Source: CAVXXB01 sp963765585
GTDB taxonomy: Bacteria > Calditrichota > Calditrichia > JAJRVZ01
Reading direction: 5' to 3'
DNA length: 64,000 nucleotides
Assembly: GCA_963765585.1 (NCBI GenBank)
Contig: CAVXXB010000016.1
Coordinates: 182,875 to 246,874, forward strand
Below the pieces are notes generated by a model. That model had not been told where the DNA came from, ran no database searches, and saw nothing but the letters and a program-made list of their open reading frames with translations. Shown in pieces: positions 37,887 through 48,509 of the stretch; within the stretch, counting starts at the first letter, position 1; each line of letters opens with the position of its first letter. A program made the translations under genes and the position numbers.

Positions 37887-38687
37887 ATGATCGATCAAAG
37901 TCGTTTACAGGAATTATTGAGCAGTTCCTTCTTCGGGAAATATTTATACGTATTATCCGAAGTGGATTCTACAAATTCTTATGCCCGGGACAAAGCGAAG
38001 GAAGGTGCCCCGGAGGGTACCGTCGTGATAGCCGATTATCAGACGAGGGGGCGGGGGAGAGTCGGGAAGAGCTGGGAGTCGGAACCGGGTTTGAATTTAC
38101 TCATGAGTATTATTCTGAGGCCCAGAATATCTATCCAGGCGTCATGTTGTATCACATTGGCTACCGCAACTATCCTGGTAAAAGCCCTCGGAATTTTTCT
38201 CAAAGCAGAGGGCGTAACCAATGTCAATCTTGAAGTAAAGTGGCCCAATGATATCCTTATAAATGGTAAAAAATTAGCCGGAGTATTAACTGAAAGCAGT
38301 ATAAACAGTCAGTCAATAGAATATATCATTTCAGGAATTGGTATAAATGTAAATCAGAGATCCCGGGATTTTAATGACGAACTAAAAAACTCAGTCATTT
38401 CACTGTATGATGTTACAGAACAGCATACGGAACGTGAAAGATTAATTGCCCAGATTCTGTCCATTTTTGAACAAGAGTATATTTGTCTGGAAAGAACCAA
38501 TTATGCCAATATCGTAGATAATTGGAAATCTAACTGGAAAATGGCAGGCCGGGCTGCAAGAATAGAAACTCCGGTCGCGTCTGAATGGGGAGAGATTTTA
38601 GACATCAGTAATAACGGCACTTTACTATATAGAACAGAAGATGGCCTGACCAAGGAATTGATTACCGGAAGTATATATCCAGAGTGA
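37887..38687 (+). CDS. birA: Biotin-[acetyl-CoA-carboxylase] ligase
   Basis: 266 residues with only the catalytic and C-terminal domains; no DNA-binding HTH, so not a BirA-type repressor. EVDSTNSYARDKAKEGAPEG, the biotin/ATP loop GRGRVGKSWES and VKWPNDILINGKKLAGVLTE are diagnostic. It biotinylates carrier proteins, presumably those at 31.6 and 53.1 kb. Eight bases later coaX begins, a frequent pairing. Confidence 0.93.
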   Translation: MIDQSRLQELLSSSFFGKYLYVLSEVDSTNSYARDKAKEGAPEGTVVIADYQTRGRGRVGKSWESEPGLNLLMSIILRPRISIQASCCITLATATILVKALGIFLKAEGVTNVNLEVKWPNDILINGKKLAGVLTESSINSQSIEYIISGIGINVNQRSRDFNDELKNSVISLYDVTEQHTERERLIAQILSIFEQEYICLERTNYANIVDNWKSNWKMAGRAARIETPVASEWGEILDISNNGTLLYRTEDGLTKELITGSIYPE

Positions 38688-38694
38688 ATGATAA

Positions 38695-39462
38695 ATGGAA
38701 TTAATGATTGATATAGGAAATACAAACAACGTTCTTGGATTATATTCCTCCGGTCAGCTTAAAGAGATTTGGCGGGTTGGCAGTAAAAACTCCCGGACGG
38801 AAGATGAATGCTGGTTGGTTATAAATTCTCTTTTTTCAATTATACATCGCGATCCGCTTAATATTGAAGCTGTGGTAATTTCTTCAGTTGTGCCCGAAGT
38901 AACACTTTTGTACCAGCGTATGACCCGTAAATACCTGAATCAGGACGCACTGTTAATAAATTCTGACCTCGATCTTGGAATGAAAATACTGTATCATGAT
39001 TCCAATGCCGTCGGGGCCGATCGAATATGTAACGCAGTCGCAGGAAAAGAACGATACGGTACACCGTTGATCATACTGGATTTTGGAACGGCAACCACGT
39101 TTGATTGTCTTAATAGTGACGGTGATTATGTGGGGGGCGTAATCTGTCCGGGAATTGAGAGTGCTGCCGCTGTATTGCACTTTAAGGCAGCCAAATTACC
39201 AAAAATTGATTTGGTCTTTCCTGCTAAAGTGATTGGTCAGACTACCGAAGAAAGTATGCAGAGTGGAATTCTTTTCGGCTCGATTCAACTGATTGAAGGG
39301 ATGATCAGGAAGATAAAGTTGGAACTCGGTTCCGACGCAAAAGTAGTTGCGACCGGTGGACTGGCGCGCTTAATTACTGATAAAACGGATACCATTGATC
39401 ATGTCGATGAATCCCTTAATATTGATGGAATCTACCTGCTATACAGCAGAAACAGGAAATAA
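38695..39462 (+). CDS. coaX: Type III pantothenate kinase
   Basis: 255 residues. It phosphorylates pantothenate, the first step of coenzyme A synthesis. ASKHA-fold motifs: DIGNTNNVLGLY at the N-terminus, GADRICNAVAGKERYG, ILDFGTATTFDCL and GVICPGIESAAAVLH. Follows birA by 7 bp and precedes the kinase at 39475 by 12 bp, so likely one transcript. Confidence 0.94.
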   Translation: MELMIDIGNTNNVLGLYSSGQLKEIWRVGSKNSRTEDECWLVINSLFSIIHRDPLNIEAVVISSVVPEVTLLYQRMTRKYLNQDALLINSDLDLGMKILYHDSNAVGADRICNAVAGKERYGTPLIILDFGTATTFDCLNSDGDYVGGVICPGIESAAAVLHFKAAKLPKIDLVFPAKVIGQTTEESMQSGILFGSIQLIEGMIRKIKLELGSDAKVVATGGLARLITDKTDTIDHVDESLNIDGIYLLYSRNRK

Positions 39463-39474
39463 ACAGGATATAAA

Positions 39475-42400
39475 ATGAGTGATGGAAGACTATTAATTTT
39501 TCACCCCAGTAACAATGTTTGCAGTAAACTGGCCACGGGGTTGAAAGGAATCGGATATCAACTAGCATCGGCAAATGATGTGAAGGGTATGAAACTGGCT
39601 GTGGCTGAATTCAAACCACACATCGTTCTATGGGGTGCGGCCCTTAATGAGACTGCAAAAAAAGTAATTACTGAGTTAAAGAATCATGCCGAAACGCCCC
39701 TTTCATTGATTGCGATCAGTGATGATCCCAATCTTAGATTAAATGACAGGATTGAAGCTTATCACTGTGGTGTGGGAGATTTTATCAGTCTGAAAGACAA
39801 CCTGGTCGAATTGAAATCAAAAATTTTATTTCAAAAGGCGGCTCTGGAAGAAAATGAGAAGACTTACCGTGAGAAACTACGGCTTGAAAAACTCTCAGAT
39901 ACAAATTACAACCTGATTCTCAGTCAGGGACTGGAAAATTTGTTCGAAACCGCTTTGGATCATATTGAGACGACATATCCATTTAATTTTCTGATTTTTA
40001 CGATCTTCAACAATACTAATTCTGACTTCGACTTTTTTTCCATCATTACAAAACCAATCCAAAAAAAGATAAAAGAAGAACAATTCCGCGATGAAGCCCT
40101 GTGGCGTGACTACCTGTTAACCAGTTCCAATTTGCAAGCCGGAGAACTCAAAAACAGCGATCTGCTGAATCACCTCAAGAACTCAGGGATAAACGCCCAG
40201 GCTATGTACCATTTTCCAATGGTCTATAAAGGTACGCTTTTGGGAAGGCTATTGCTGGTCAGCGAAGACAAAACCGGGGTAAAAGATTATGATGTGGAGA
40301 GTCTGCAGGCATTTACACAGGTCCTGGCTCACCGCGTACGTGAGGTGCGTAGATTCTATGGTTTGGAAAAGCAGACGGCTAAAGAGGCTCAGGAATCTCA
40401 GCATTATTTTAAAAGACCATCCGAAGATGAGATTATTCAAATGTTGGGCTTGAAGTTCAATAAATTGTTGCAGGCCGATTTGTGCATGTATTTGAATTAT
40501 AATGAGGGATTCAGATTTTTATCACCAAAATTTATGTTTCTTGGAGAGAGTACAGAAAATCTTTTTGATGCACAAAAACCACCGGTACTCATGCTTGATG
40601 ATTTTCCTAGTTTTGAAGCATTGATGGCTAGCAAATCATATAAGATTGTTGATCTTGTTAATGACGAAAATGCTGCAGAATTTAAAAAGATTCCGGGAAT
40701 CAATAAAAGACCTATTGCCAATCTGGTTGTTTTTCAGTTACTGATTGGTAAAAAAGTCAGAGGATTTCTGCTGCTCGGTCGTGAAAGCATTGTAAAAAAA
40801 TATTTGCGTAGCGAGTTGCAAAGCAGCGAAAAATTAATCAATGCGGCCAGCGAGGCTCTGGAGGAGAGTGAAATATTAAAACAGGCCAAGCTCACGGTTA
40901 AGCAGTTGGAACGGATATTTGATCTTGGAACCGAACTCACTCTGGATTCATCCATCGATACCATCCTGAGAAAAATATGTACGGCAATCAGGCGGACATT
41001 GGGCTGGAATGTGGTCATCATGGATATGAAAAATCCTTATGATGATAATTATCGCATGATAAGCCTGCTTGGTCTAAAAGATGCGGATTATCAGAATCTG
41101 ATAAAGAATAAAACCCATCCGCCATTTGTAGAGCGGGTCGAAAAGTCACTCCCCATAAGTAATAGTTATTTTTATGATCATGCGCTCAAACCAGATTCGG
41201 CAGATGTGCAAATTATTGGAGAGTGGAACGATAAGGATTGGGTATATGTGCCCATCAGCAGCCGCGGGAAGCAACTTGGAATGATTTCGCTCAATGATCC
41301 GGTTGAAAGAAGAAAACCGACGGCAGAACGCATTCGCTCAATTGAGTATTTTGCCAATCAGGCGGCCGTTGTAATTGAAAATACCGAATTGTTTGAACGG
41401 TTACGATCATCCGAACTAAGATACCGGCTTCTCGCCGAAACAATGACGATGGGACTGGTTACCTGTGAATCGTCAGGAGATATCATTTACGTCAATAACA
41501 GCCTGGTCCGGACTCTGAGTTATGAGATAAAAGATGAATTGCTGGACAAAAATATTAAGACTTTGTGTACCGAAACAACCCGGGCCAGACTTGAAAAGCA
41601 TATCGAGAACACACTGAGCGATGACCGGAAACCGGAGGATCAGGGTGAAGAGGTAATCGGACAGGAAATTGAACTTCTCGATAATAATGGCGAAATCCTG
41701 CCGTTTATGATATATACCTCTCCATATTATCAACAGGACCAGCGGGTCGGTTTCTTCGCCGTCTTGGCTGATCTGCGTAACCAGAAAAAAATTGAACGCA
41801 TGCGTGCGGATTTTAATTCGATGATCGTGCATGATTTACGGTCTCCGCTTAACATTATCCAGGGTTATGTGGATATTGTTAGAACCGGTGTGGTTGGGGA
41901 AGTGAGTGAAGAACAAATTGAATTATTGACCATCGCTAAGGAAAATGTATTTAAATTACTCAAGTTAATTGATAGTTTTCTGACAGCTTCAAAATTAGAA
42001 GCCGGACATCTGACCATTGAACGGGAGACGAGTTCCCTGAATTCATTGATTGAGACGATTTTCGAACAATCGCAGGTATTGGTAAAAGAGAAAAAACTGA
42101 CTTTCGAAAAAAATCTGGATGAACATATTCCCCTGATGAGTTTTGATAAATTTCGTATGGAGCAGGTAATACGTAATTACATAAGTAATGCAATCAAATT
42201 TACACCGCTTGAGGGGAAAATTACCATCACTAGCAAATTACTTAAAAGAAAGAATGAGAAGATAAAAGACTTCGACCTTTTTGTACAGGTGGCGGTTGAG
42301 GATACCGGTGTGGGTATTTCTGATGATGAGCTGGGGAAAGTTTTTAATAAATATGAACAAACAGAAGCCGGGAAGGATGCCTCTCTAAAGGGAACAGGAC

Positions 42401-42522
42401 TTGGATTAGCCATCTGCCAGGAAATAGTGGAATTGCATTCGGGAGAAGTCTGGGTTAAAAGCAAACTGCACGATGGAAGCACCTTTGGTTTTACATTACC
42501 AATTGAACAAATTGATGTCTGA
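39475..42522 (+). CDS. Multidomain sensor histidine kinase (pseudo-receiver, GAF, PAS)
   Basis: 1015 residues, no membrane segment. Residues 1-120 look like a receiver domain without the phospho-aspartate (HIVLWGAALN at the usual site). Two or three GAF-like regions follow (about 140-300, 320-460, 480-640), then a PAS domain (near 650-760, RLLAETMTMGLVTCESSGD), the H-box MIVHDLRSPLNIIQGYVDI (near 785) and an ATPase domain with NYISNAIKFTPLEG, VEDTGVGISDDELG and GTGLGLAICQEIVELHSG. A soluble sensor integrating several signals; no partner regulator is adjacent. Two genes upstream are biotin/CoA housekeeping. Confidence 0.88.
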   Translation: MSDGRLLIFHPSNNVCSKLATGLKGIGYQLASANDVKGMKLAVAEFKPHIVLWGAALNETAKKVITELKNHAETPLSLIAISDDPNLRLNDRIEAYHCGVGDFISLKDNLVELKSKILFQKAALEENEKTYREKLRLEKLSDTNYNLILSQGLENLFETALDHIETTYPFNFLIFTIFNNTNSDFDFFSIITKPIQKKIKEEQFRDEALWRDYLLTSSNLQAGELKNSDLLNHLKNSGINAQAMYHFPMVYKGTLLGRLLLVSEDKTGVKDYDVESLQAFTQVLAHRVREVRRFYGLEKQTAKEAQESQHYFKRPSEDEIIQMLGLKFNKLLQADLCMYLNYNEGFRFLSPKFMFLGESTENLFDAQKPPVLMLDDFPSFEALMASKSYKIVDLVNDENAAEFKKIPGINKRPIANLVVFQLLIGKKVRGFLLLGRESIVKKYLRSELQSSEKLINAASEALEESEILKQAKLTVKQLERIFDLGTELTLDSSIDTILRKICTAIRRTLGWNVVIMDMKNPYDDNYRMISLLGLKDADYQNLIKNKTHPPFVERVEKSLPISNSYFYDHALKPDSADVQIIGEWNDKDWVYVPISSRGKQLGMISLNDPVERRKPTAERIRSIEYFANQAAVVIENTELFERLRSSELRYRLLAETMTMGLVTCESSGDIIYVNNSLVRTLSYEIKDELLDKNIKTLCTETTRARLEKHIENTLSDDRKPEDQGEEVIGQEIELLDNNGEILPFMIYTSPYYQQDQRVGFFAVLADLRNQKKIERMRADFNSMIVHDLRSPLNIIQGYVDIVRTGVVGEVSEEQIELLTIAKENVFKLLKLIDSFLTASKLEAGHLTIERETSSLNSLIETIFEQSQVLVKEKKLTFEKNLDEHIPLMSFDKFRMEQVIRNYISNAIKFTPLEGKITITSKLLKRKNEKIKDFDLFVQVAVEDTGVGISDDELGKVFNKYEQTEAGKDASLKGTGLGLAICQEIVELHSGEVWVKSKLHDGSTFGFTLPIEQIDV

Positions 42523-42633
42523 AATATATTTTACTTCTTGGCATTGATACCCCTCATCTTCCTCAGAATGAAAACACAAATGAACTCATTTTTTTTCATC
42601 CGGTTAATGTGATTCAAAAGCAAATCAGATAAT

Positions 42634-45261
42634 ATGACAAAAAAAGATCAGGCCAAAACTCCTCTGATGGAGCAATATCTTAAAATTAAGGCAGAGCATA
42701 GTGATGCCATTTTATTATATCGCATGGGGGATTTTTATGAGACTTTTTATGAGGATGCCAAATTAATATCCAAATTGTTGGGAATTGCATTGACAAAACG
42801 GGCACATGGCAAATCTGCAGATGTGCCACTTGCCGGGTTCCCATATCATGCATTAGATAATTATCTGCACAGACTGGTAAAAGCGGGACACCGGGTAGCT
42901 ATTTGTGAACAGGTAGAAGATCCAAAACTAGCTCAGGGCGTAGTTAAAAGAGAAGTCATAGAAATTGTTACTCCCGGTGCCGCAATATCTGATAAGTTAC
43001 TTGATACGGATAAAAATAATTTTTTAGCCGCCATATTTATCGATCAGGATCGTGTAGGGATTTCCCTCTCGGATGTCTCAACCGGTGAGTTTTATGTGAG
43101 TGAATGTCATAAAGATCAGGCCTTTGATCAGCTTATTTCTTTTTATCCCCGTGAAATTTTAATCAACTCTTCCCAGGAAGATCAGATTAGTCTTTTACGC
43201 CGCCAGTTACCCGAAACCACAGTGACTAAACGCGATGAATGGATATTTACAGCAGAGTTTGGCAATGAAAAACTGATCAATCATTTTAACGTCCATTCTC
43301 TTAAAGGATTTGGATTGGAGCAGCTCAATTCAGGTGTAATTGCAGCCGGAGCTGTTATTCACTACCTGCAGGAAAATTATAAATCATCATTAAGTCATAT
43401 AAAAAATATCCGCACCATTAATATTACCGATTATATGGTCCTGGATGAATCCACCCGCAGAAATCTGGAGATTTATAGCCCTTTGCGGGAAAATATTGGC
43501 GGTAATACGTTACTGGATGTCCTGGATAAAACCTGTACCTCTATGGGCAGCCGGCTGATCCGGATTTGGCTGAATCAACCATTGCAAAATCTTGATAGTA
43601 TAAAAGAACGGTTATCGCTGGTTTCAGAATTGGTAAAAGCGGATCAAATCCGGGCTGATATTCGTGAAATATTGAGTGAAGTATCTGATATGGAGAGGCT
43701 TATAGGTAAAATTGCCACCGGAAGGGCAAACGGACGTGATTTGAACAGTCTTAAAAATTCACTTGATATTATCCCGCAACTAAAAAAAGTAATATCCGCA
43801 TCAACCAGTGCAAAATTGAAAAAATATTTCAAAAAAATGATAGTTTTACCTGATATTGTAAAGCTGATTGACAAATCTATCGTTGAAAATCCCCCGCAAA
43901 CTATCACCGAAGGCGGTGTTATTAAAAAGGGATATAATACTGAATTAGACGAACTGACTGAAATCGCTCATCATGGAAAGGAATGGCTGGCTACGCTTCA
44001 GGAACAGGAGAGAGCACGCACCGGTATTTCGACTCTGAAAATTAATTTTAACAAGGTTTTTGGATATTATATCGAGGTTTCAAAGATCCATACGGAAAAA
44101 ATCCCTGAAGATTATCTGCGTAAACAGACTTTGGTAAATGCCGAACGGTACATTACTCCGGAACTTAAGGAGAAAGAAGAGAAAATTCTTGGTGCCGAAG
44201 ATAAGATTAAAATACTCGAGTATGATTTATTTCAGGGGATCAGGGATACGATCTCCGGGCAAACAGATAAAATTCAGGACAACAGCCATCTGATTGCATT
44301 TCTTGATGTGGTGGCCGGTTTGGCTGAAGTGGCCTGCAATAATAACTATGTTCAGCCTGAAATGAATGATGGCCATATTCTTGAGATTTCCAATGGCCGG
44401 CATCCCGTGGTGGAACATTTTATGAAACCGGGAGAAGAATTTATCTCCAATGATGTATTTCTTGATCCGGGCACCGAACAGATATGGATTATAACCGGAC
44501 CCAATATGGCCGGAAAATCAACCTTTCTGCGGCAAATCGGTCTGATTGTCTTTATGGCGCAAATCGGATCCTTTGTTCCGGCAGATAAAGCGAAAATAGG
44601 TGTAGTAGATCGTATTTTTACCAGGGTAGGCGCATCTGACAACCTGGCAAGTGGTGAAAGTACGTTTTTGGTGGAAATGAACGAAACCGCAAATATTCTG
44701 CATAATGCAACCGAGCAAAGTCTGGTATTGCTGGATGAAATTGGTCGCGGAACCAGCACATTTGATGGATTATCGATCGCCTGGGCAGTTACTGAGTATT
44801 TGAATAAGGAAGAAAGTCTACATGCCAAAACTCTTTTTGCTACGCATTATCATGAACTGACCGAATTATCGTTTCTGTATCCCAAAATAAAAAATTATAA
44901 TATCGCAGTGGAAGAATTGGAAAGTGAAATTATTTTTTTACGAAAAATAATTCCTGGCGGAACCGATAATTCTTACGGAATCCACGTTGCCCAAATGGCA
45001 GGATTGCCATATCCGGTAATCGAAAGAGCACGGGAAATATTGGCTAACCTGGAGGCAAATGAATTAACACCGAATCGTACACCAAAACTGGCACAAAGAC
45101 AGGCCGGACGCAATGTGGATCGATTTCAAATGTCTCTCTTTGACAGCCCCAAACCATCGGAAATTGAGAAGAATATCCGGGCTCTGGATATTGATAAATT
45201 AACCCCCATCGATGCCCTTTTAAAGCTGAATGAACTAAAGAAAATGATCGATAAAAAATAA
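42634..45261 (+). CDS. mutS: DNA mismatch repair protein MutS
   Basis: 875 residues, full length. The mismatch-reading motif is in LLYRMGDFYETFYEDA near residue 35. Clamp and lever domains follow, then Walker A GPNMAGKSTFLRQ (near 622), Walker B LLDEIGRGTSTFDG (near 698) and ATHYHELTEL (near 735), with a C-terminal tail for dimer/tetramer contact. It recognises base mismatches and small loops. Intact, which matters for judging the many single-base breaks in neighbouring genes. Confidence 0.97.
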   Translation: MTKKDQAKTPLMEQYLKIKAEHSDAILLYRMGDFYETFYEDAKLISKLLGIALTKRAHGKSADVPLAGFPYHALDNYLHRLVKAGHRVAICEQVEDPKLAQGVVKREVIEIVTPGAAISDKLLDTDKNNFLAAIFIDQDRVGISLSDVSTGEFYVSECHKDQAFDQLISFYPREILINSSQEDQISLLRRQLPETTVTKRDEWIFTAEFGNEKLINHFNVHSLKGFGLEQLNSGVIAAGAVIHYLQENYKSSLSHIKNIRTINITDYMVLDESTRRNLEIYSPLRENIGGNTLLDVLDKTCTSMGSRLIRIWLNQPLQNLDSIKERLSLVSELVKADQIRADIREILSEVSDMERLIGKIATGRANGRDLNSLKNSLDIIPQLKKVISASTSAKLKKYFKKMIVLPDIVKLIDKSIVENPPQTITEGGVIKKGYNTELDELTEIAHHGKEWLATLQEQERARTGISTLKINFNKVFGYYIEVSKIHTEKIPEDYLRKQTLVNAERYITPELKEKEEKILGAEDKIKILEYDLFQGIRDTISGQTDKIQDNSHLIAFLDVVAGLAEVACNNNYVQPEMNDGHILEISNGRHPVVEHFMKPGEEFISNDVFLDPGTEQIWIITGPNMAGKSTFLRQIGLIVFMAQIGSFVPADKAKIGVVDRIFTRVGASDNLASGESTFLVEMNETANILHNATEQSLVLLDEIGRGTSTFDGLSIAWAVTEYLNKEESLHAKTLFATHYHELTELSFLYPKIKNYNIAVEELESEIIFLRKIIPGGTDNSYGIHVAQMAGLPYPVIERAREILANLEANELTPNRTPKLAQRQAGRNVDRFQMSLFDSPKPSEIEKNIRALDIDKLTPIDALLKLNELKKMIDKK

Positions 45262-45378
45262 AATATATCTCAATTATTGGTTTAAATTATCCGACTATTA
45301 TTTGAAAACATTACAGGAAAATCCAACAAAAAAGTTATGTAAGTTCAGCAAATATTGAAGATAATGCATATTTTTTTC

Positions 45379-45416
45379 TTGCATTGGTTTTTTTTATACA
45401 TTAGATTTAATATAAT
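45379..45416 (+). promoter_or_regulatory. Possible promoter of the HU-like gene
   Basis: TTGCAT at 45379-45384 with a 17-base spacer to TAGATT (45402-45407), and a perfect TATAAT at 45411-45416 with a poorer -35. The region is very AT-rich with long T runs. Either -10 would start transcription 20-40 bases before the ATG at 45451. Confidence 0.4.
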
Positions 45417-45450
45417 TATGTAGTTAAGCCTGATTTCATAGGAGCAAGTT

Positions 45451-45768
45451 ATGAGGACTGTAACGAAAAAAGATGTGGCGAAGCGTACTGCGAAAGTATT
45501 GAATGAGAAGATATATACCACGGAAAAATTCGTAGATGCCATATTCACCACGCTGCGTCAAATCCTGTCTGAAGCGAATCCTGAAGTAAGAATTGAGATC
45601 AGGGATTTTGGTGTTTTTGAAGTTAAAAAGACCAAACCAAAACCAAAGGCACGTAATCCAAGATCTGGTGAAATTATTTATGTTCCTGCCCGGCGGAAAA
45701 CTCATTTTAAGGCCGGCAAACTTCTGAAAGATGTTCTCAAAGATCCCCTTCCTATAGACGAGGAATAA
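45451..45768 (+). CDS. HU/IHF-family DNA-binding protein
   Basis: 105 residues behind AGGAGC (45440-45445). The DNA-arm motif RNPRSGEIIYVPARRKTHFK and the core VRIEIRDFGVFEVKK are present. It bends and compacts DNA. The N-terminus (TKKDVAKRTAKVLNEKIYTT) and an acidic tail (PLPIDEE) differ slightly from typical HU of 90 residues. It stands alone between mutS and an oxidoreductase. Confidence 0.93.
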   Translation: MRTVTKKDVAKRTAKVLNEKIYTTEKFVDAIFTTLRQILSEANPEVRIEIRDFGVFEVKKTKPKPKARNPRSGEIIYVPARRKTHFKAGKLLKDVLKDPLPIDEE

Positions 45769-45935
45769 AAAAGACATCCTTTTATATCCTTTCCACAGAT
45801 TTGTTATTCGTATCACTCTACTTTAAAGTTTGATTTATTTTTTAATATTGGATAAATTAAATCATAATTTGCCGTCCATAATAAGCTGTTTTGATTCAAT
45901 ACCAGTTGAACTTCACTAATTTCTAAGGATGTCTC

Positions 45936-46949
45936 ATGGAAAAACTAAGTGTTGCTTTAGTAGGCACCGGTGGAATATCACAGATATTTCGAATCCCTGC
46001 TTTACAAAATATCGAGAATGTGGAACTGGTTGCATTATGTGATGTTGATGAAGCTAAAGTGAGTTTAATTGCGGATAAATATGATATTAATAAAGTATAT
46101 TTTGATTTTGAGAGCCTGATAAATAAAGAACAACTTGATGGGATTTTTATCTGTACTCCTAACAATTTTCATTATCCTATGGCGCTGGCAACTCTTAAAA
46201 AAGGAATACCCACCTTTGTAGAAAAACCGATGGCATTAAATTTTAGTCAGGCAAAACGTTTGACGGAATCGGCTAAAAATGCAAATGTGCCACTTGTAAT
46301 GGGTATGAGTAACCGGTTCCGGGATGACGCCATAATTCTGAAAGATTTTATGAATAAGGATGAACTGGGTGTTCCCTATTATATTAAGACCGGCTGGCTC
46401 CGGCATTGGAACCTTGAACCCCAACAGTCCTGGTTATTTGATAAGAAGATATCCGGTGGTGGTGTGTTGATGGATATCGGGATCCAGCTGATAGATCTGT
46501 CTTTATGGCTGTTAAATAATCCAAAGGTCATGAATGTCCGGTCATTTAATTTTAATGTAGGGGCAAAAGAGGGTGTGGAGGATTCTGCACTTGCTGTATT
46601 GCAAACAGAAGAAAATGTGGTTATTACTGTTGAAGTTGCCTGGCGTCTACACCTCGAGAAGGATATGCATTACACCCATGTATTTGGTGAACAGGGTAGT
46701 GCTTTCCTGAATCCGCTACGTTTATTTAAAGACATGCATGGCAGTCTTGTAAATGTAACTCCGGTACACTCGACTCCCAGTGCCGATGTGTTTAAAAGTG
46801 CCTTTGTGCTTGAAATTCTTAATTTTCTCGAAGTAATCCGTGGTAATGCAGAACCCGTGACACCGGCTGAGGATGCTATTTACCTGATGCGCATAATGGA
46901 TGCATTATATGAATCTGCGGAGCAGGGTGTTCAGATTGACCTGGATTAA
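45936..46949 (+). CDS. Gfo/Idh/MocA-family oxidoreductase
   Basis: 337 residues. NAD(P)-binding motif ALVGTGGISQIFRIPAL at the N-terminus, the family signature PTFVEKPMALN near residue 95, and a C-terminal alpha/beta domain with GGGVLMDIGIQLIDLSLWLL (near 170-190). Members oxidise or epimerise sugars and related compounds; the substrate cannot be read from sequence. Its 3' end overlaps the start of lnt, so it may be co-translated with envelope genes. Confidence 0.88.
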   Translation: MEKLSVALVGTGGISQIFRIPALQNIENVELVALCDVDEAKVSLIADKYDINKVYFDFESLINKEQLDGIFICTPNNFHYPMALATLKKGIPTFVEKPMALNFSQAKRLTESAKNANVPLVMGMSNRFRDDAIILKDFMNKDELGVPYYIKTGWLRHWNLEPQQSWLFDKKISGGGVLMDIGIQLIDLSLWLLNNPKVMNVRSFNFNVGAKEGVEDSALAVLQTEENVVITVEVAWRLHLEKDMHYTHVFGEQGSAFLNPLRLFKDMHGSLVNVTPVHSTPSADVFKSAFVLEILNFLEVIRGNAEPVTPAEDAIYLMRIMDALYESAEQGVQIDLD

Positions 46950-48509
46950 ACACCTGGATAAAACTGATCTCAGAGATAGTCTTGCTGCTGTTTTGCTTTT
47001 TGTTCTGGCTTTCCCGCCCAGTCCACTTGGTTTTCTGGCATATTTCGCAATAATTCCATTTTTATCAATTTGTTTACGAAAAAACACCCGCTGGTGCTTT
47101 AAAAACCGGATATGTAATCGGAACCTTCATAAGTATTATCTTTTTTTACTATGTTATACCATATTCGCTTTTCGATTTTGGTGTATTAATCATCCTAAAT
47201 GCGATCCCATTTGCTCTATTTGGATTTCTTCAATCCTATTTTCTTCGCCCGGACCAGACCTTTGGTTTGATATTGTTCCCGTTTCTATGGACAGGACTGG
47301 AATATTTGCGGCAATTTGGTGACTTTGCCTTTACCTGGCTTAGTCTTGCCTATACTCAGACTTACTACCTGCCGCTGATCCAGATATCTGATATTACCGG
47401 TTACCTGGGTATAACGTTCTGGATATGCAGTGTAAATCTTCTGCTCCTGATGGTTTGGCGGCAAAGGAAAAATATTAGAATGGTCCTGATTCCAACGTCA
47501 ATTATAGTGACCGGACTTTGCCTGTTGCTTATTTATGGCTCAATAAAAATTGATGCGCAGGAATTCTCAGAAGGCATTAATGTTGCATACGTACAACCTG
47601 ATTTTGAAACCCGGCATGAGTGGGATAAAAAATCTGTGGATATAAATGTAGATATCTTATTGGATTACAATATGAGTATGATCGGGGATGAACCTGATCT
47701 GATCATTTGGCCGGAAACAAGCGTTCCATATCTTGATTCGTAGCGATAGTTTCTTAGTCTCTCAGATAGTTTCTCATACAAAACACCTCAAATATAATCT
47801 GATGTTTGGCACTCAGGATTTGAGTATCACAGAATCAGACTCCTTAAGACATAATTGTGTAATGCTTATTTCTCAAGGATCTGAAGCGTTGCAATCATAT
47901 CATAAAATGCGCCTGGTACCCGGGGAAGAGGGTTTGCCATTCAGAGGGTTATTTTCATTTTTAAATATGAAAGAAATACTTAAACAGTATCTGACACCGG
48001 GTGACGACATAAGCATACTCTCACTAACTCTGCCCACAAGCCGTATAAAAAAGGGAAAAAATGGTTGGTATACAAAATCAGGAAAGGGGAGCCCGACGGA
48101 AATTCGCATCGGTGCGCTTATCTGCTATGAATCCATCTTTCCGGAATTGGCGAGAGAATATCGAAACCAGGGTTGTCAGTTACTCGTAGTGGTAACTAAT
48201 GATGCCTGGTTCGGTTATAGTCATCAACCGTTCCAGCATTTGCAAACTGCAGTTTACCGGGCGATTGAAAACAGAATATCTGTGATTCAATCCGCCAATA
48301 GTGGCGTTTCCGGATTTATTGATCCTGCCGGAAGAATATCCGGTCAATCGGGCATATTTACCCGGGAGATGAGATCTTCGTTTTTACCATTGTCGACGAA
48401 ACACACTTATTATGCGAAAATTGGTGATTGGCCCGGAATTATATCTTTAATTTTGGTTTTATTTTTTTATATTTACCATCAAATCAGACAGAGACGGGGC
48501 ATTCATTGA
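46927..48509 (+). pseudogene. lnt: Apolipoprotein N-acyltransferase, two frameshifts
   Basis: About 526 residues when joined. Lnt adds the third acyl chain to lipoproteins in the inner membrane. N-terminal membrane segments (FPPSPLGFLAYFAIIPFL and others) are followed by a nitrilase domain with all three catalytic residues: Glu in IIWPETSVPY, Lys in SYHKMRLVPGEEGLPF and Cys in ALICYESIFPELA. One extra A in the run at 47079-47084 and one extra G near 47735 break the frame; removing each restores LRKTPAGALKTGYV and SVPYLIRSDSF. Start uncertain: GTG 46927 or TTG 46936, both overlapping the previous gene. Confidence 0.85.
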